45,965 bases of DNA from an uncultured Verrucomicrobiales bacterium (GTDB lineage: Bacteria; Verrucomicrobiota; Verrucomicrobiia; Limisphaerales; Palsa-1400). Location: the NCBI GenBank assembly GCA_903927905.1, contig CAIYOY010000146.1, positions 1 through 45,965 of the forward strand. Direction: 5' to 3'. Positions 1 to 8,719 of the stretch are shown piece by piece. The notes beneath the pieces are model-generated. The model was not told where the DNA came from and ran no database searches. It worked only from the letters and a program-made list of their open reading frames with translations. Position numbers and translations under genes: made by a program. The stretch's first letter is position 1; each line of letters starts with the position of its first letter.

Positions 1-75
1 GATTTCAGCCGTGGTTTTACCCGCATCATAGAGGTGGATGATGCGTTGACGGATGGGAACAGGTATGGCGCGCAT
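1..75 (-). CDS. IS630-like transposase, N-terminal fragment (cut by window edge)
   Basis: Reading leftwards from an ATG at 75, 25 codons stay open to the window edge and give a peptide that starts MRAIPVPIRQRI and ends YDAGKTTAEI. This resembles the first helix-turn-helix of IS630-family transposases, where a PxxLRxRIVxxYxxG pattern leads into a TxxEIA helix. The catalytic DDE part would lie outside the window. No terminal inverted repeat could be recognised in the 88 bases upstream. A free-standing helix-turn-helix protein cannot be excluded, because only 25 residues are visible. Confidence 0.55.
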   Translation of the reverse strand, partial: MRAIPVPIRQRIIHLYDAGKTTAEI

Positions 76-163
76 AATGTCGCCAGCCTACCTGACCCCA
101 TCGACCATTTGCAAGCTACATGTTTTATGGAAATGCTCTAAACACAGACAACTGAGACCCTCT

Positions 164-1474
164 TCACTTCTTCAACCGGAAAAATCTGTTCCCATTAGTC
201 GTGCTGTTGGTAAAGGCATACTGCCCATTTACAATTCCCGGCAGCGGTGAAGCCGCCACCCAAGCCAGCGAAAGATTCGTCGTCGTTTCCAGCGTGTAAC
301 CGCTGACATTCGTTGGCCAAGATAGCAGCAGGGTATGACTGGAGGACGACGGCGTGAAACTAAATGTCGGAGTGGAATAAACGGTGAACGACTGGTCCAC
401 GTACGGCGACGCGTTGTAATTGGCGTTGCCCGGTTGCGTTGCGCGAACCGTCACCATGCCGGTGTTGGTCAATGTCACCACGCCATTCGTAATCGTCGCC
501 GGTCCTGATAAAATACTGAAACTGACCGGCAAACCCGAACTCGCCGTGGCGCTGACCGTAAAAGAAGGTTCCCCGAATGTCCGATTGGCCAATGCGCCAA
601 AGGTAATCGTCTGATTCGTTTTTGCCGCCACATAAGAAAACCCGATCACATCCAGCGCCCGCAGTTCCACGCCCAGCGTGGGAGTTGAACCTTCGGTGGC
701 AAAAGCATCCTGCACTTCCGGCGTGCCTTGCGGCACGCTGCCTCCGTTATAATCGCTATACCAATCACCAAAGTCGCCGCCCTGATATTGATTGAACCGC
801 GCCAGCGTCGTCGTTCCATCAATGGAAAAGTAGGCCGCCGAATTAAGATTCGTGGTGAAGCTTCTTGCGCCAGTGCCATCGTAGCGGAATAAATCTTCCG
901 GATAGATAGGCCCGGAAGCAGCCCCGCCCTGGGCGATTCCATCCAAGGCCGAACCCAATCCCAGCACTTCATCAATCTCGTGCGAGGCCACGGCAAACAG
1001 TGAATAGTTGGTGGCATTGGTCTGGGCGGCAGAAAGATTCATGATCGGGGTGTTCAAATAAATCGTGCCATCAGATGAGCTGGCCGCGCTGAAGCCCAAA
1101 GCGCGGGCCAGAGGCAGATGCAGGTTCACGGTTGTGTTGCCATTGACCGGATTTCCTGTGCCGCTGGCCAGATGGGCTAGGGCATTGGTGTCATCCGCCG
1201 TGGACTGATGTGTCACCAAAGCAGCGCGATAACTCGAATAGGAAAATCCGATGTATGACCAACTGCTTTGCCCCAGATCAATGTTTGTGTCCTTCATAAA
1301 AGTGATCGCCACCGTGATCGGATTGGTGAAACTGGTTTCATAAACCAGGATGGCCGAATTGATCGTCGCTTCAATCGTCGCGGCCTGCGGATCGTTGGTG
1401 ATGGTGCTGTCGAAAGTGGGATTGATCACCAGACCGATGCGTGACAACACGGTGATGGCCGTCCCCGCGCTCAC
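164..1474 (-). CDS. 3' part of a frameshifted secreted CARDB/metalloprotease gene: protease, Ig-like and C-terminal domains
   Basis: This frame carries the second half of a protein whose first half is the reading frame ending at 1479. It begins with a GTG inside the end of a CARDB domain, which is unlikely to be a true start. It then has a protease-like domain with the motif SHEIDEVLGLGS, which matches the HEIxEVLG zinc-site pattern of putative metalloproteases found in Verrucomicrobia and PEP-CTERM genomes. An MBG/Ig-like segment follows (starting NQTITFGALANRTFGEP), then a short C-terminal domain ending NRFFRLKK that is typical of verrucomicrobial secreted proteins. Removing one G at 1494-1497 fuses the frames into about 820 residues. 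The substrate is unknown. The protease call rests on the motif and is moderately sure. Confidence 0.75.
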   Translation of the reverse strand: MSAGTAITVLSRIGLVINPTFDSTITNDPQAATIEATINSAILVYETSFTNPITVAITFMKDTNIDLGQSSWSYIGFSYSSYRAALVTHQSTADDTNALAHLASGTGNPVNGNTTVNLHLPLARALGFSAASSSDGTIYLNTPIMNLSAAQTNATNYSLFAVASHEIDEVLGLGSALDGIAQGGAASGPIYPEDLFRYDGTGARSFTTNLNSAAYFSIDGTTTLARFNQYQGGDFGDWYSDYNGGSVPQGTPEVQDAFATEGSTPTLGVELRALDVIGFSYVAAKTNQTITFGALANRTFGEPSFTVSATASSGLPVSFSILSGPATITNGVVTLTNTGMVTVRATQPGNANYNASPYVDQSFTVYSTPTFSFTPSSSSHTLLLSWPTNVSGYTLETTTNLSLAWVAASPLPGIVNGQYAFTNSTTNGNRFFRLKK

Positions 1475-1478
1475 GTCA

Positions 1479-2624
1479 TTATTGGTGCTGCTGCCCCTGG
1501 GTCACTTCGTTGCTCGCATCCACCGTGACATAGGCGTAATAAACGCCCGGCACCGAGCCGGCCAGCGACAGGCTGCGACTTTCATTGGCCGTGGCATAAG
1601 CCGCCAGTGTGACGGTCGTAAAAGTTTGCTGAACAAGAATATTGTTGGCCGCATCTTTGATCTGCACCTTCGTATGGCTGGCCGGTGCCGTCACGCCGCC
1701 CAGATTGGCCACTGTGTAATTGACTGTAACCGTGCTGTTCGTTGCGGCCGGATTGGGTGTCACCACCACATTTTGCGGAGCCAAATCCGCCCGGGCGGTG
1801 ACCGTCACGGTCCAATAAAAAATGCCGTTGTTCGTTTCCGTGCATTCCGTCACTTCATTCAGATCATCAATTTTATAACCCAGATAATACGTGCCGTTCG
1901 AGGCCGACGAAGGAATGGTCACGCTTGGATTCAGGGTCACGGTGCCATTGGCCGGACACCCCGCCACAGCTGTTTCCTGAAAGGCGCCTGCACCGCTGAA
2001 GGTATTATTGGTCGAAAAATAAAACCCAACGTGAAACGCGCCTGAATTGGTGGTGCCGCTGGCGCAAGGTTGATTCGTGATTGTTATGCTCACCGGGACC
2101 ACATCGCCAGCATGGGGTGTTAAATTGGTGATGCTATCCGTGCTGCGAGCCAGGTCGGGCATTGGCGGAGTGCCGACGGTGATGGTCTTCGTGTAGGAAT
2201 TGTCCCCTTCATTGCTTTCCGTCACCGTGTTCCCCGGGTCCGCCGTGATTGAAACCGTGTGTGACCCAGAACTTAGCGACCCGATCGGATAATCTGTTGC
2301 ATAGAAATAATTATTTGCCGGCAATGCACCGCCAGAACTCCAGAATGTTTGTAAAACCCCATCCACATAAAGGTTTACCACAAATGAGTTCGTCGTCGTC
2401 GAATTCCCGTTGTTAATCACCGACCAATTCACATATAAGGAATCCGTCGGCACGAGCGAAGTGCTGTCCGTCGTTGTCCCCGTTGTCCGCGCCACCACAA
2501 TCTTATCCGACCATCCCGATGGTTTATAAGGCGTCAAATTTGGCGCGCCCATCACCGTCCCGGCGGAAAGAAACGCGAAGAACGCGAGAACGACTTTAAG
2601 CCCCTTGATGTATCCAGAATTCAT
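1479..2624 (-). CDS. 5' part of the same gene: signal peptide and three CARDB domains
   Basis: The product starts with a clear signal peptide (MNSGYIKGLKVVLAFFAFLSAG, cleavage near VMGA) and continues with three CARDB (cell-adhesion-related, Ig-like) repeats. Each opens with a PDLxP-like strand and closes with a NEVTE-S-N-N motif (NTVTESNEGDN, NEVTECTETNN, NEVTQG). The third repeat is interrupted: the frame ends in QGQQHQ and stop, whereas the other frame supplies the expected SSTNNDVSAGTAITV. The gene and its 3' part are therefore one open reading frame broken by a single base. It is divergent from the YeiH-type transporter gene, with 136 bp between the start codons. Confidence 0.8.
   Translation of the reverse strand: MNSGYIKGLKVVLAFFAFLSAGTVMGAPNLTPYKPSGWSDKIVVARTTGTTTDSTSLVPTDSLYVNWSVINNGNSTTTNSFVVNLYVDGVLQTFWSSGGALPANNYFYATDYPIGSLSSGSHTVSITADPGNTVTESNEGDNSYTKTITVGTPPMPDLARSTDSITNLTPHAGDVVPVSITITNQPCASGTTNSGAFHVGFYFSTNNTFSGAGAFQETAVAGCPANGTVTLNPSVTIPSSASNGTYYLGYKIDDLNEVTECTETNNGIFYWTVTVTARADLAPQNVVVTPNPAATNSTVTVNYTVANLGGVTAPASHTKVQIKDAANNILVQQTFTTVTLAAYATANESRSLSLAGSVPGVYYAYVTVDASNEVTQGQQHQ
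1494..1497 (-). other. Frameshift site in a GGGG run
   Basis: On the minus strand the run reads CAG GGG CAG in the upstream frame. With three Gs it would read CAG GGC AGC AGC ACC AAT AAT GAC, restoring QGSSTNND, the expected end of a CARDB repeat. An error in the assembly, a real inactivating mutation, or slippage in the short G run would all give this picture. Confidence 0.75.
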
Positions 2625-2760
2625 GATTTTTTGCTGTTGATTGGGAGATGCGACGTTCGAGAATTATAACAAATACACCCATCTTTCTCAAGTTAGAATT
2701 CACCATTTTTTCACTTTCCCCTTCCCACGATTCATTCAGCACTCTAAGATTTCCCGTCTT

Positions 2761-3993
2761 ATGTCAAATATTTCTGCAGAAGAGCCAAAAGATTATTCCT
2801 GGGCTGAGTATCTCGACTGCATGGAGGGCGGCTCTGATGTCGTCTCGTTGCCGCAAGCCAAGCCGGCGAAAACCGATGCCTCCAAACCGGTCGCGCTTCC
2901 GGACAAACCTCTTTTCGGTTTCGCGCTCGCGTTTGTTCTCATGCTCATCGCGGTCTGGGGCAGCGAACTTCCGGTCTGGCCTTTCACCGTGGTGGGCGGA
3001 CGTCATCCCATCGAACCGGTCATGCTCGCCATCATCCTGGGCATGGTTCTGAGCAATCTTTGGTCCGTCCCAAAAAAATGCAATCCAGGCATCAAATTCT
3101 CGGTCAAAAAACTTTTGCCGCTCGGCATCGTTTTTCTCGGAGCCAGATTAAACTTCATGGATATCGTCAAAGTCGGCGGCGAAGCCATCGTCCTGACCCT
3201 CTTGGAAACGGTCGTGGCTTTTTCACTTCTCCTCTGGCTGGCCAAAGTCATGAAGCTCCAGCGCAAACTTGGTTTGCTCCTGGCGGTGGGCACGGCCATT
3301 TGCGGCGGCACGGCGATTGTCGCCACCGCGCCGGTCATTGAAGCCGAGGAAAAAGATGTCGTTTTCAGCGTGGCCACGGTGACGTTGCTCGGACTGATCG
3401 GCATGTTTCTCCTGCCGGTTCTTGGTGGTTTAATGCACATGAGCGCCAAAGCATTTGGCGTCTGGGCCGGACTTTCCATCCATCAAACTCCGCAAGTGGT
3501 CGCCGCCGGTTTCTCTTACCACGCCAACGGTGAATCCGCCCAGGTCGCCGGACAAACCGCCACCATCGTCAAACTGGCTCGCGTCTGCCTCCTTGCCCCC
3601 GTCGTTTTTATCGTCGGCGTCCTGCACGCTCGCGGCGAAGCCCGGGACAACGGTGGCGCAACCAAAAAGCGCATCAACTATCTGCACCTTTTCCCGATGT
3701 TCGTCTTTGGCTTCCTCGCGATGGCCCTTGCGCGGACGCTCGGTATCTTGCCGGATCTTCATTTCGCCAAATCCGCTTTCCTCGGCGGCGGCGTCTATGA
3801 CGTGAACCTTGCCAAAACCCTCGAAGACCTTTCCAAATATTGCATCGTCATCAGCATGGCCGGGGTCGGTTTGGAAACTCGGTTCGCCGCCATGCGGCAA
3901 ACGGGTCTTAAACCTTTCGTCGCCAGCCTCGTGGCCGTCCTCGTCGTCGCCACCATGGTGCTAGTTCTCATCCGCGCCATGAATATTGGCTGA
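2761..3993 (+). CDS. YeiH-family putative sulfate exporter
   Basis: This is a multi-pass inner-membrane protein of the YeiH/UPF0324 family (PF03601), whose members are predicted anion (sulfate) exporters. The family signature is the glycine-rich helix GTAICGGTAIVATAPVI at about residues 178-195, followed by EAEEKDV. About ten hydrophobic segments follow the family pattern. The ATG at 2761 is chosen because the 40 codons upstream look non-coding. Even so, about 55 polar residues precede the first membrane helix, more than in the usual family member of about 350 residues. TTGGGA and TATAAC, 18 bases apart at 2641-2670, could form a promoter. The transported substrate is inferred only from the family name. 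Confidence 0.92.
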   Translation: MSNISAEEPKDYSWAEYLDCMEGGSDVVSLPQAKPAKTDASKPVALPDKPLFGFALAFVLMLIAVWGSELPVWPFTVVGGRHPIEPVMLAIILGMVLSNLWSVPKKCNPGIKFSVKKLLPLGIVFLGARLNFMDIVKVGGEAIVLTLLETVVAFSLLLWLAKVMKLQRKLGLLLAVGTAICGGTAIVATAPVIEAEEKDVVFSVATVTLLGLIGMFLLPVLGGLMHMSAKAFGVWAGLSIHQTPQVVAAGFSYHANGESAQVAGQTATIVKLARVCLLAPVVFIVGVLHARGEARDNGGATKKRINYLHLFPMFVFGFLAMALARTLGILPDLHFAKSAFLGGGVYDVNLAKTLEDLSKYCIVISMAGVGLETRFAAMRQTGLKPFVASLVAVLVVATMVLVLIRAMNIG

Positions 3994-4001
3994 TGTCCGG
4001 C

Positions 4002-4148
4002 GGAGTGCGGACATTCCTGTCCGCAGAAGGGTGGAGCGTTCAAGTGGCATAATTTATTTAAAAGACGGTCTGTGCGGGTGGTTGGTTCTGGTTAATTCTT
4101 ACGCGTTTTTATTTGTCACGCTGCTGCGGACAGGAATGTCCGCACTCC
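4002..4148. repeat. Perfect 25-bp inverted repeat pair (GGAGTGCG family)
   Basis: The arms at 4002-4026 and 4124-4148 are exact reverse complements over 25 bases, with 97 bases between them. Each arm also folds on itself (GCGGACA-TTCC-TGTCCGC). The arms share the GGAGTGCG core with the elements near 17.3 kb and 29.0 kb. The pair fills most of the gap between the yeiH-like gene and the adaptor gene, and could act as a two-way transcript end. Confidence 0.85.
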
Positions 4149-4235
4149 GGGCCATCGCTTTAAATCGCGCCTCCTTCCCCAAACAACATTGACCTTTCGC
4201 CGCAAAACCTAAAAACTAGGGGCTGAAAAATTTGC

Positions 4236-5447
4236 ATGAGCACTGAAAAGAGCGGCCTGGAAGAATTAAGGATTGATCGCACCCGCGCCAAACGTCCCGC
4301 CTCAAAAAGCGGCTGGATCATTGCCGTTGTCCTGCTGCTTTTGTGCGCCGCCATCTTTTGGTTCTGGCGCAATTACAAAGGCGCCGCCTCGGTCCGCACC
4401 ATCGCCGCGATGGAGGCTGGCGCTGGTCCGCAAACCGTCCTCAACGCCTCTGGTTACGTCACCGCTCAACGTCAGGCCACCGTCGCTTCCAAGATCACCG
4501 GCCAGATGATTGAAATCCATTTTGAAGAAGGCCAGAAGGTCAATAAAGGCGACATCCTGGCCCGGGTTGATCCGTCAAATATACAAACCGGCCTGGCCCT
4601 GGCCGAAGCGCAATTGAAAGTGGCCCAGGTCGGCCTGACTGAAACCAAGACGCAATTGGACCAGGCGGAACGCGATCTGAATCGCGCCCATTCGCTCGCG
4701 ACCAACGACGTGGTTTCGCCCGCAGAAGTGGAGCGGGCGCAGGCGCAGCAGGATATGCTGCGGGCGCGCATGGACCGGCTCCGCGCTGAAATCACCGTCG
4801 CCGAACGGCAGATCGCGACCTGGCAGCAACAGTTGGAAGACACCATCATTCGTGCGCCCTTCGACGGTGTGGTCGTGGCCAAGAGCGCGCAGCCCGGCGA
4901 AATTATTTCACCCCTTTCCGCCGGCGGCGGTTTCACGCGCACGGGCGTTTGCACCCTGGTGGACATGACTTCGCTCGAAGTGGATGTGGATGTGAATGAA
5001 AATTACATCAACCGCGTCACCGCCGGCCAGGTGGTCGAGGCCAAGCTCGACGCCTATACGGATTGGAAAATCCCCGCCAAGGTCATCGCCATCATTCCCA
5101 CGGCTGACCGCCAAAAAGCCTCGGTCAAAGTTCGCATCGGTTTTGACCAACTCGACCCGCGCATTTTGCCCGACATGGGGGTCAAGGTTTCCTTCAAAGG
5201 CGGCGCGGAGACGGCCGTGGGCGAAGGAGCGGTGGTCATCCCCAAGACGGCTCTCACCACCGATGGCGGGCACACTTATATTTGGGTCGCGCAAGATGGC
5301 AAAGCGGAGCGGCGCGAAATCAAAGTGGCGCAGGAACGCGGCGAGGAAGTGGTGATCGCTTCCAGCCTGAGCCGGGGCGAAAAAGTGATCGTGGAAAATC
5401 AGGCCGGGCTCAAAACCGGTGACCGCATCCAGGAAAGCAAGTTATGA
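4236..5447 (+). CDS. HlyD/MacA-family periplasmic adaptor subunit
   Basis: This is the membrane-fusion component that links an inner-membrane ABC exporter to an outer-membrane channel. A short cytoplasmic tail is followed by a membrane anchor (GWIIAVVLLLLCAAIFWFW, about residues 26-45). The next parts are a first lipoyl half (GQMIEIHFEEGQKVNKGD), a long alpha-helical hairpin rich in Q, E and R (about 105-185), the second lipoyl half (IIRAPFDGVVVAKSAQPGE), and a beta-barrel plus membrane-proximal domain to residue 403. It is the first gene of a run of four, and its stop overlaps the ATPase start in ATGA. No TolC-like gene lies nearby. Confidence 0.93.
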   Translation: MSTEKSGLEELRIDRTRAKRPASKSGWIIAVVLLLLCAAIFWFWRNYKGAASVRTIAAMEAGAGPQTVLNASGYVTAQRQATVASKITGQMIEIHFEEGQKVNKGDILARVDPSNIQTGLALAEAQLKVAQVGLTETKTQLDQAERDLNRAHSLATNDVVSPAEVERAQAQQDMLRARMDRLRAEITVAERQIATWQQQLEDTIIRAPFDGVVVAKSAQPGEIISPLSAGGGFTRTGVCTLVDMTSLEVDVDVNENYINRVTAGQVVEAKLDAYTDWKIPAKVIAIIPTADRQKASVKVRIGFDQLDPRILPDMGVKVSFKGGAETAVGEGAVVIPKTALTTDGGHTYIWVAQDGKAERREIKVAQERGEEVVIASSLSRGEKVIVENQAGLKTGDRIQESKL

Positions 5448-6151
5448 GCGCAGCCGAGAACGGCCGGGAAGTTCTGGTGCGGGTCAAAGGCGTGGGCAAA
5501 GTTTACCGCCGCGGCTCAGAGGACATTCATGTGCTGCGAGACCTGGATCTGGAAGTGCGGGCCGGGGATTTTCTCGCCTTGATGGGACCTTCCGGTTCCG
5601 GCAAAAGCACGTTGCTCAATCTGCTCGGCGGCCTTGATCGCCCAACCGAAGGCATCCTGACCGTCGGCGGCGACAGCATCGCGGATTTGACTCCGCGCGA
5701 ACTGGCCGCCTGGCGCGCCCGGCATATCGGTTTTGTTTTTCAACTGTACAATCTGCTCCCAACGTTGACCGCCATCGCCAATGTGGAATTGCCCTTGCTC
5801 TTGACTCCGCTTTCCAAGAGCGAACGCCGTTCGCATTCCGAAGCCGCGCTGAAAATGGTCGGGCTGGGCCATCGGTTGAAACACTATCCGCGCCAGCTTT
5901 CCGGCGGCGAGCAGCAACGCGTCGGCATCGCGCGCGCCATTGTGGCCGACCCAACGATCCTTTTATGTGATGAACCAACCGGTGACCTCGATCGGAAATC
6001 CGGCGATGAGATATTGTCGCTGCTCCAGGAATTGAACCGGGCGCAGGGCAAGACCATCATCATGGTGACGCACGACCCCCATGCCTCTCATCGTGCGGGC
6101 CGGACGATTTATCTGAACAAGGGCCAGATCAGCGACACGATGCCGGAATGA
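5444..6151 (+). CDS. MacB/LolD-type ABC transporter ATP-binding protein
   Basis: This is the ATPase of the exporter encoded here. All key motifs are present: Walker A GPSGSGKST (48-56), Q-loop FVFQLYNLLPTLTA (about 95-108), signature LSGGEQQRV (about 152), Walker B ILLCDEPTGDLD (about 172-183) and the H-loop VTHD (about 207). The 235-residue length and the LLNLLGGLDRPTEG stretch place it in the MacB/LolD/FtsE branch, which works with FtsX-type permeases, such as the two encoded downstream. Translation is probably coupled to the adaptor gene through the 4-base overlap. Confidence 0.95.
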   Translation: MSAAENGREVLVRVKGVGKVYRRGSEDIHVLRDLDLEVRAGDFLALMGPSGSGKSTLLNLLGGLDRPTEGILTVGGDSIADLTPRELAAWRARHIGFVFQLYNLLPTLTAIANVELPLLLTPLSKSERRSHSEAALKMVGLGHRLKHYPRQLSGGEQQRVGIARAIVADPTILLCDEPTGDLDRKSGDEILSLLQELNRAQGKTIIMVTHDPHASHRAGRTIYLNKGQISDTMPE

Positions 6152-6162
6152 GCTTAAAAACT

Positions 6163-6307
6163 GAAACCACAGATGGACACAGATAAACACCGATGGGAAA
6201 GCAAGCAAGGCGACGGACAGGATGAAGAATCTTTATCCATTCCCCATCCTGTCATCCGGTCTTTTTCTGAGCTGTGTCCATCTGTGTCTGTGTCCATCTG
6301 TGGTTTC
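6163..6307. repeat. 21-bp inverted repeat pair inside the ABC operon
   Basis: The arms GAAACCACAGATGGACACAGA (6163-6183) and its exact complement (6287-6307) enclose 103 bases, between the ATPase stop at 6151 and the permease start at 6343. The right arm is followed inward by a partly repeated TGTGTCCATCTGTGTC unit. If transcribed, the pair could form a long stem in the operon mRNA. Confidence 0.8.
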
Positions 6308-6342
6308 GTTTCTTTTTCTAAAATTCAACTTTCGGATTCGGC

Positions 6343-7500
6343 ATGAAATACTTCAGCCTCATCTGGAGCAATCTGCTGCGGAAAAAACTGCGCACCACCC
6401 TGACCCTGCTTTCCATCTTCATCGCCTTTCTGCTCTACGGTTATCTGGCGGCCATTCGCGGGGCCTTCGCCGGCAACATCAGCATGCAGGGAGCGGAACG
6501 GTTGATCACGCGCCACAAAGTTTCCATCGCCCAACTGCTGCCCATCCGTTACCGCTCGCGCATCGCCCAGATCCCCGGAGTCAAAAATACGGTCACCTGC
6601 ACTTGGTTCGGCGGCATTTACCAGCATCCCTATAATTTCTTCCCGCAGATCGTGGTCAATCAGGAATCTTATTTCGACGTTTATTCCGAGTTCAAAGTTT
6701 CCGAGAAAGAAAGGCAGGCCTGGCTCAATACGCGCGATGGCGTGATTGTCGGGCGCAGCACGGCCCGGCGATTCGGTTGGAAGATCGGCGACCGCATTCC
6801 CATCCAGGCCACCATCTGGATCAAGCCCGGCGGCAGCCAGGCTTGGGAATTTGAGATCGTCGGCATTTACGACGGCCAGGATAAAGAGACCGACTCCAGC
6901 CAGATGTTCATCCGCTACGATTACTTTGACGAAACCCGCCTGTTCGCCAAGGGCCAGATCGGCTGGTTTGTCGTGAAGGTCGCTGATCCGCAAAACTCCT
7001 TCTCCATCATCCGGCAGATTGACACGGAGTTTGCCAACTCGTCCGCCGGCGAAACCAAATCAGAAACGGAGAAAGCGTTCGCCCAGGCTTTCGCCAAACA
7101 GATCGGCGACATCGGCAAAATCCTGATCGCGATCTTGAGCGCGGTGTTTTTCACCATTTTGCTGGTGGCCGGCAATACCATGGCCCAGGCCGTGCGCGAG
7201 CGGCGCGAGGAACTGGGCGTCTTGAAGGCCATCGGCTTCACCAACGCCGGTGTTCTCGGGTTGGTGCTGGGCGAATCCATCGTTTTGTCCGGAGTCGGTG
7301 GCTTCGCCGGTTTGGGGCTGGCCATCATCATCATTGCCCAGGGCGACCCGACCCACGGCGCGCTGCCCGTTTTTGTTTTCCCGGCCTCTGATGTGCTCCT
7401 CGGCGTGGGCATCACGATCGGCCTCGGATTGTTGGCCGGAATTTTTCCCGCGCTCCAGGCCATGCGTTTGAACGTGGCGGAAGCATTAAGGAGAATGTGA
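6343..7500 (+). CDS. ABC transporter permease, FtsX/MacB type (first)
   Basis: This permease has the standard MacB/FtsX layout. An N-terminal helix (about 15-38) is followed by a large extracytoplasmic domain of about 220 residues, then three C-terminal helices carrying the FtsX domain (RERREELGVLKAIGF and GVLGLVLGESIVL motifs, ending LQAMRLNVAEALRRM). It probably pairs with the permease encoded immediately downstream, with the ATPase and the HlyD-type adaptor. The substrate cannot be told from the sequence. Its stop overlaps the next start in GTGA. Confidence 0.93.
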   Translation: MKYFSLIWSNLLRKKLRTTLTLLSIFIAFLLYGYLAAIRGAFAGNISMQGAERLITRHKVSIAQLLPIRYRSRIAQIPGVKNTVTCTWFGGIYQHPYNFFPQIVVNQESYFDVYSEFKVSEKERQAWLNTRDGVIVGRSTARRFGWKIGDRIPIQATIWIKPGGSQAWEFEIVGIYDGQDKETDSSQMFIRYDYFDETRLFAKGQIGWFVVKVADPQNSFSIIRQIDTEFANSSAGETKSETEKAFAQAFAKQIGDIGKILIAILSAVFFTILLVAGNTMAQAVRERREELGVLKAIGFTNAGVLGLVLGESIVLSGVGGFAGLGLAIIIIAQGDPTHGALPVFVFPASDVLLGVGITIGLGLLAGIFPALQAMRLNVAEALRRM

Positions 7501-8702
7501 CCATGATGCATTTTCTTAACTGGTTCCGCCAAACCCTCGTCATCACCCGGTTCAGCATCCTGACCATCCCCCAGCGCCTGGGTGCTTCGGTCACGGCGAT
7601 TTTCGGCATTGCCGGCGTGGTCGCAGTGATGATCGGGGTCCTGTCCATCGCCCAGGGTTTTCGCAAAACCATGATGACCGCTGGCGATCCGGACACGGTC
7701 ATCGTCATGCGCAGCGGCGCGGACAGCGAATTGACCAGCATCTTGAGCAAAGAAGAAACGCGCATTGTGGCCGACGCGCCGGGCATCTTGCGGGTGAACG
7801 GGCAGCCCGCCGCTTCGGCGGAATTATTCGTCAGCGTGGACTTGCCCAAACGCTCCACCGGCACCGACGCCAACGTCCCCATCCGGGGCGTCGGTCCGGC
7901 GGCCTTTCGCATCCGCCAAGCCGTCAAGATCCGCGTTGGCCGCCGTTTTATTCCCGGCCGCAATGAAGTGATCGTCGGCTGCGCGTCCGAAGGCGAATTT
8001 GCCGGACTGGGCCTCGGCGAGCAATTGAATGTGAACGGCGATAAATGGACCATCGTGGGCATTTTCTCGTCGGAAGGAGGCTTGTCTGAATCCGAAATCT
8101 GGACGGATACGGTGTCGTTGCAGGCCGCTTATCAACGCCAAACCAGCTTCCAATCGGTCTTCGTTAAATTGCAATCGCCGGAATCATATCAGATCTTCAA
8201 AAACGCCCTCACTTCCGACCCGCGCTTGAATGTCAAAATCGTTCGCGAGACCGATTATTACGCCGAGCAATCGCGGATGCTGACCAATTTGATCACGAAA
8301 CTGGGCAGCATCGTCGCCGTCCTGATGGGCATCGGTGCGGTCTTCGGCGCATTGAATACGATGTATTCGGCGGTCTCCTCGCGCACGCGCGAAATCGCCA
8401 CCCTGCGCGCATTGGGTTTTGGGGCCAGCCCGGTGATCGTCTCCGTCCTGCTGGAATCTTTGGTGCTGGCTTTGGTGGGGGGAGCCATTGGTGGCGGGGT
8501 GGCGTATTATCTTTTCGACGGCTACCGCGCCGCGACCATCAACTGGCAAACCTTCAGTCAAGTAGCCTTCGCCTTCGCCGTGACGCCGGAATTGCTGGTG
8601 CAAGGGGCGATCTATGCGATCGTTATTGGGTTTTTTGGCGGATTATTCCCGGCCATTCGCTCGTCGAGGATGCAGATTGCGGCGGCGTTGCGGGAGCTAT
8701 AG
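7497..8702 (+). CDS. ABC transporter permease, FtsX/MacB type (second)
   Basis: This second permease has the same layout as the first: a helix near residues 30-50, a periplasmic domain, and three C-terminal helices with the FtsX signature SSRTREIATLRALGFGASPVIVSVL. It ends in RSSRMQIAAALREL. The GTG at 7497 gives a 4-base overlap with the upstream stop, while ATGs at 7503 and 7506 are alternatives. Two different permeases with one ATPase suggest a heterodimeric exporter. A convergent gene begins 18 bases after the stop. Confidence 0.93.
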   Translation: MTMMHFLNWFRQTLVITRFSILTIPQRLGASVTAIFGIAGVVAVMIGVLSIAQGFRKTMMTAGDPDTVIVMRSGADSELTSILSKEETRIVADAPGILRVNGQPAASAELFVSVDLPKRSTGTDANVPIRGVGPAAFRIRQAVKIRVGRRFIPGRNEVIVGCASEGEFAGLGLGEQLNVNGDKWTIVGIFSSEGGLSESEIWTDTVSLQAAYQRQTSFQSVFVKLQSPESYQIFKNALTSDPRLNVKIVRETDYYAEQSRMLTNLITKLGSIVAVLMGIGAVFGALNTMYSAVSSRTREIATLRALGFGASPVIVSVLLESLVLALVGGAIGGGVAYYLFDGYRAATINWQTFSQVAFAFAVTPELLVQGAIYAIVIGFFGGLFPAIRSSRMQIAAALREL

Positions 8703-8719
8703 ACCCACGGGATGATATT

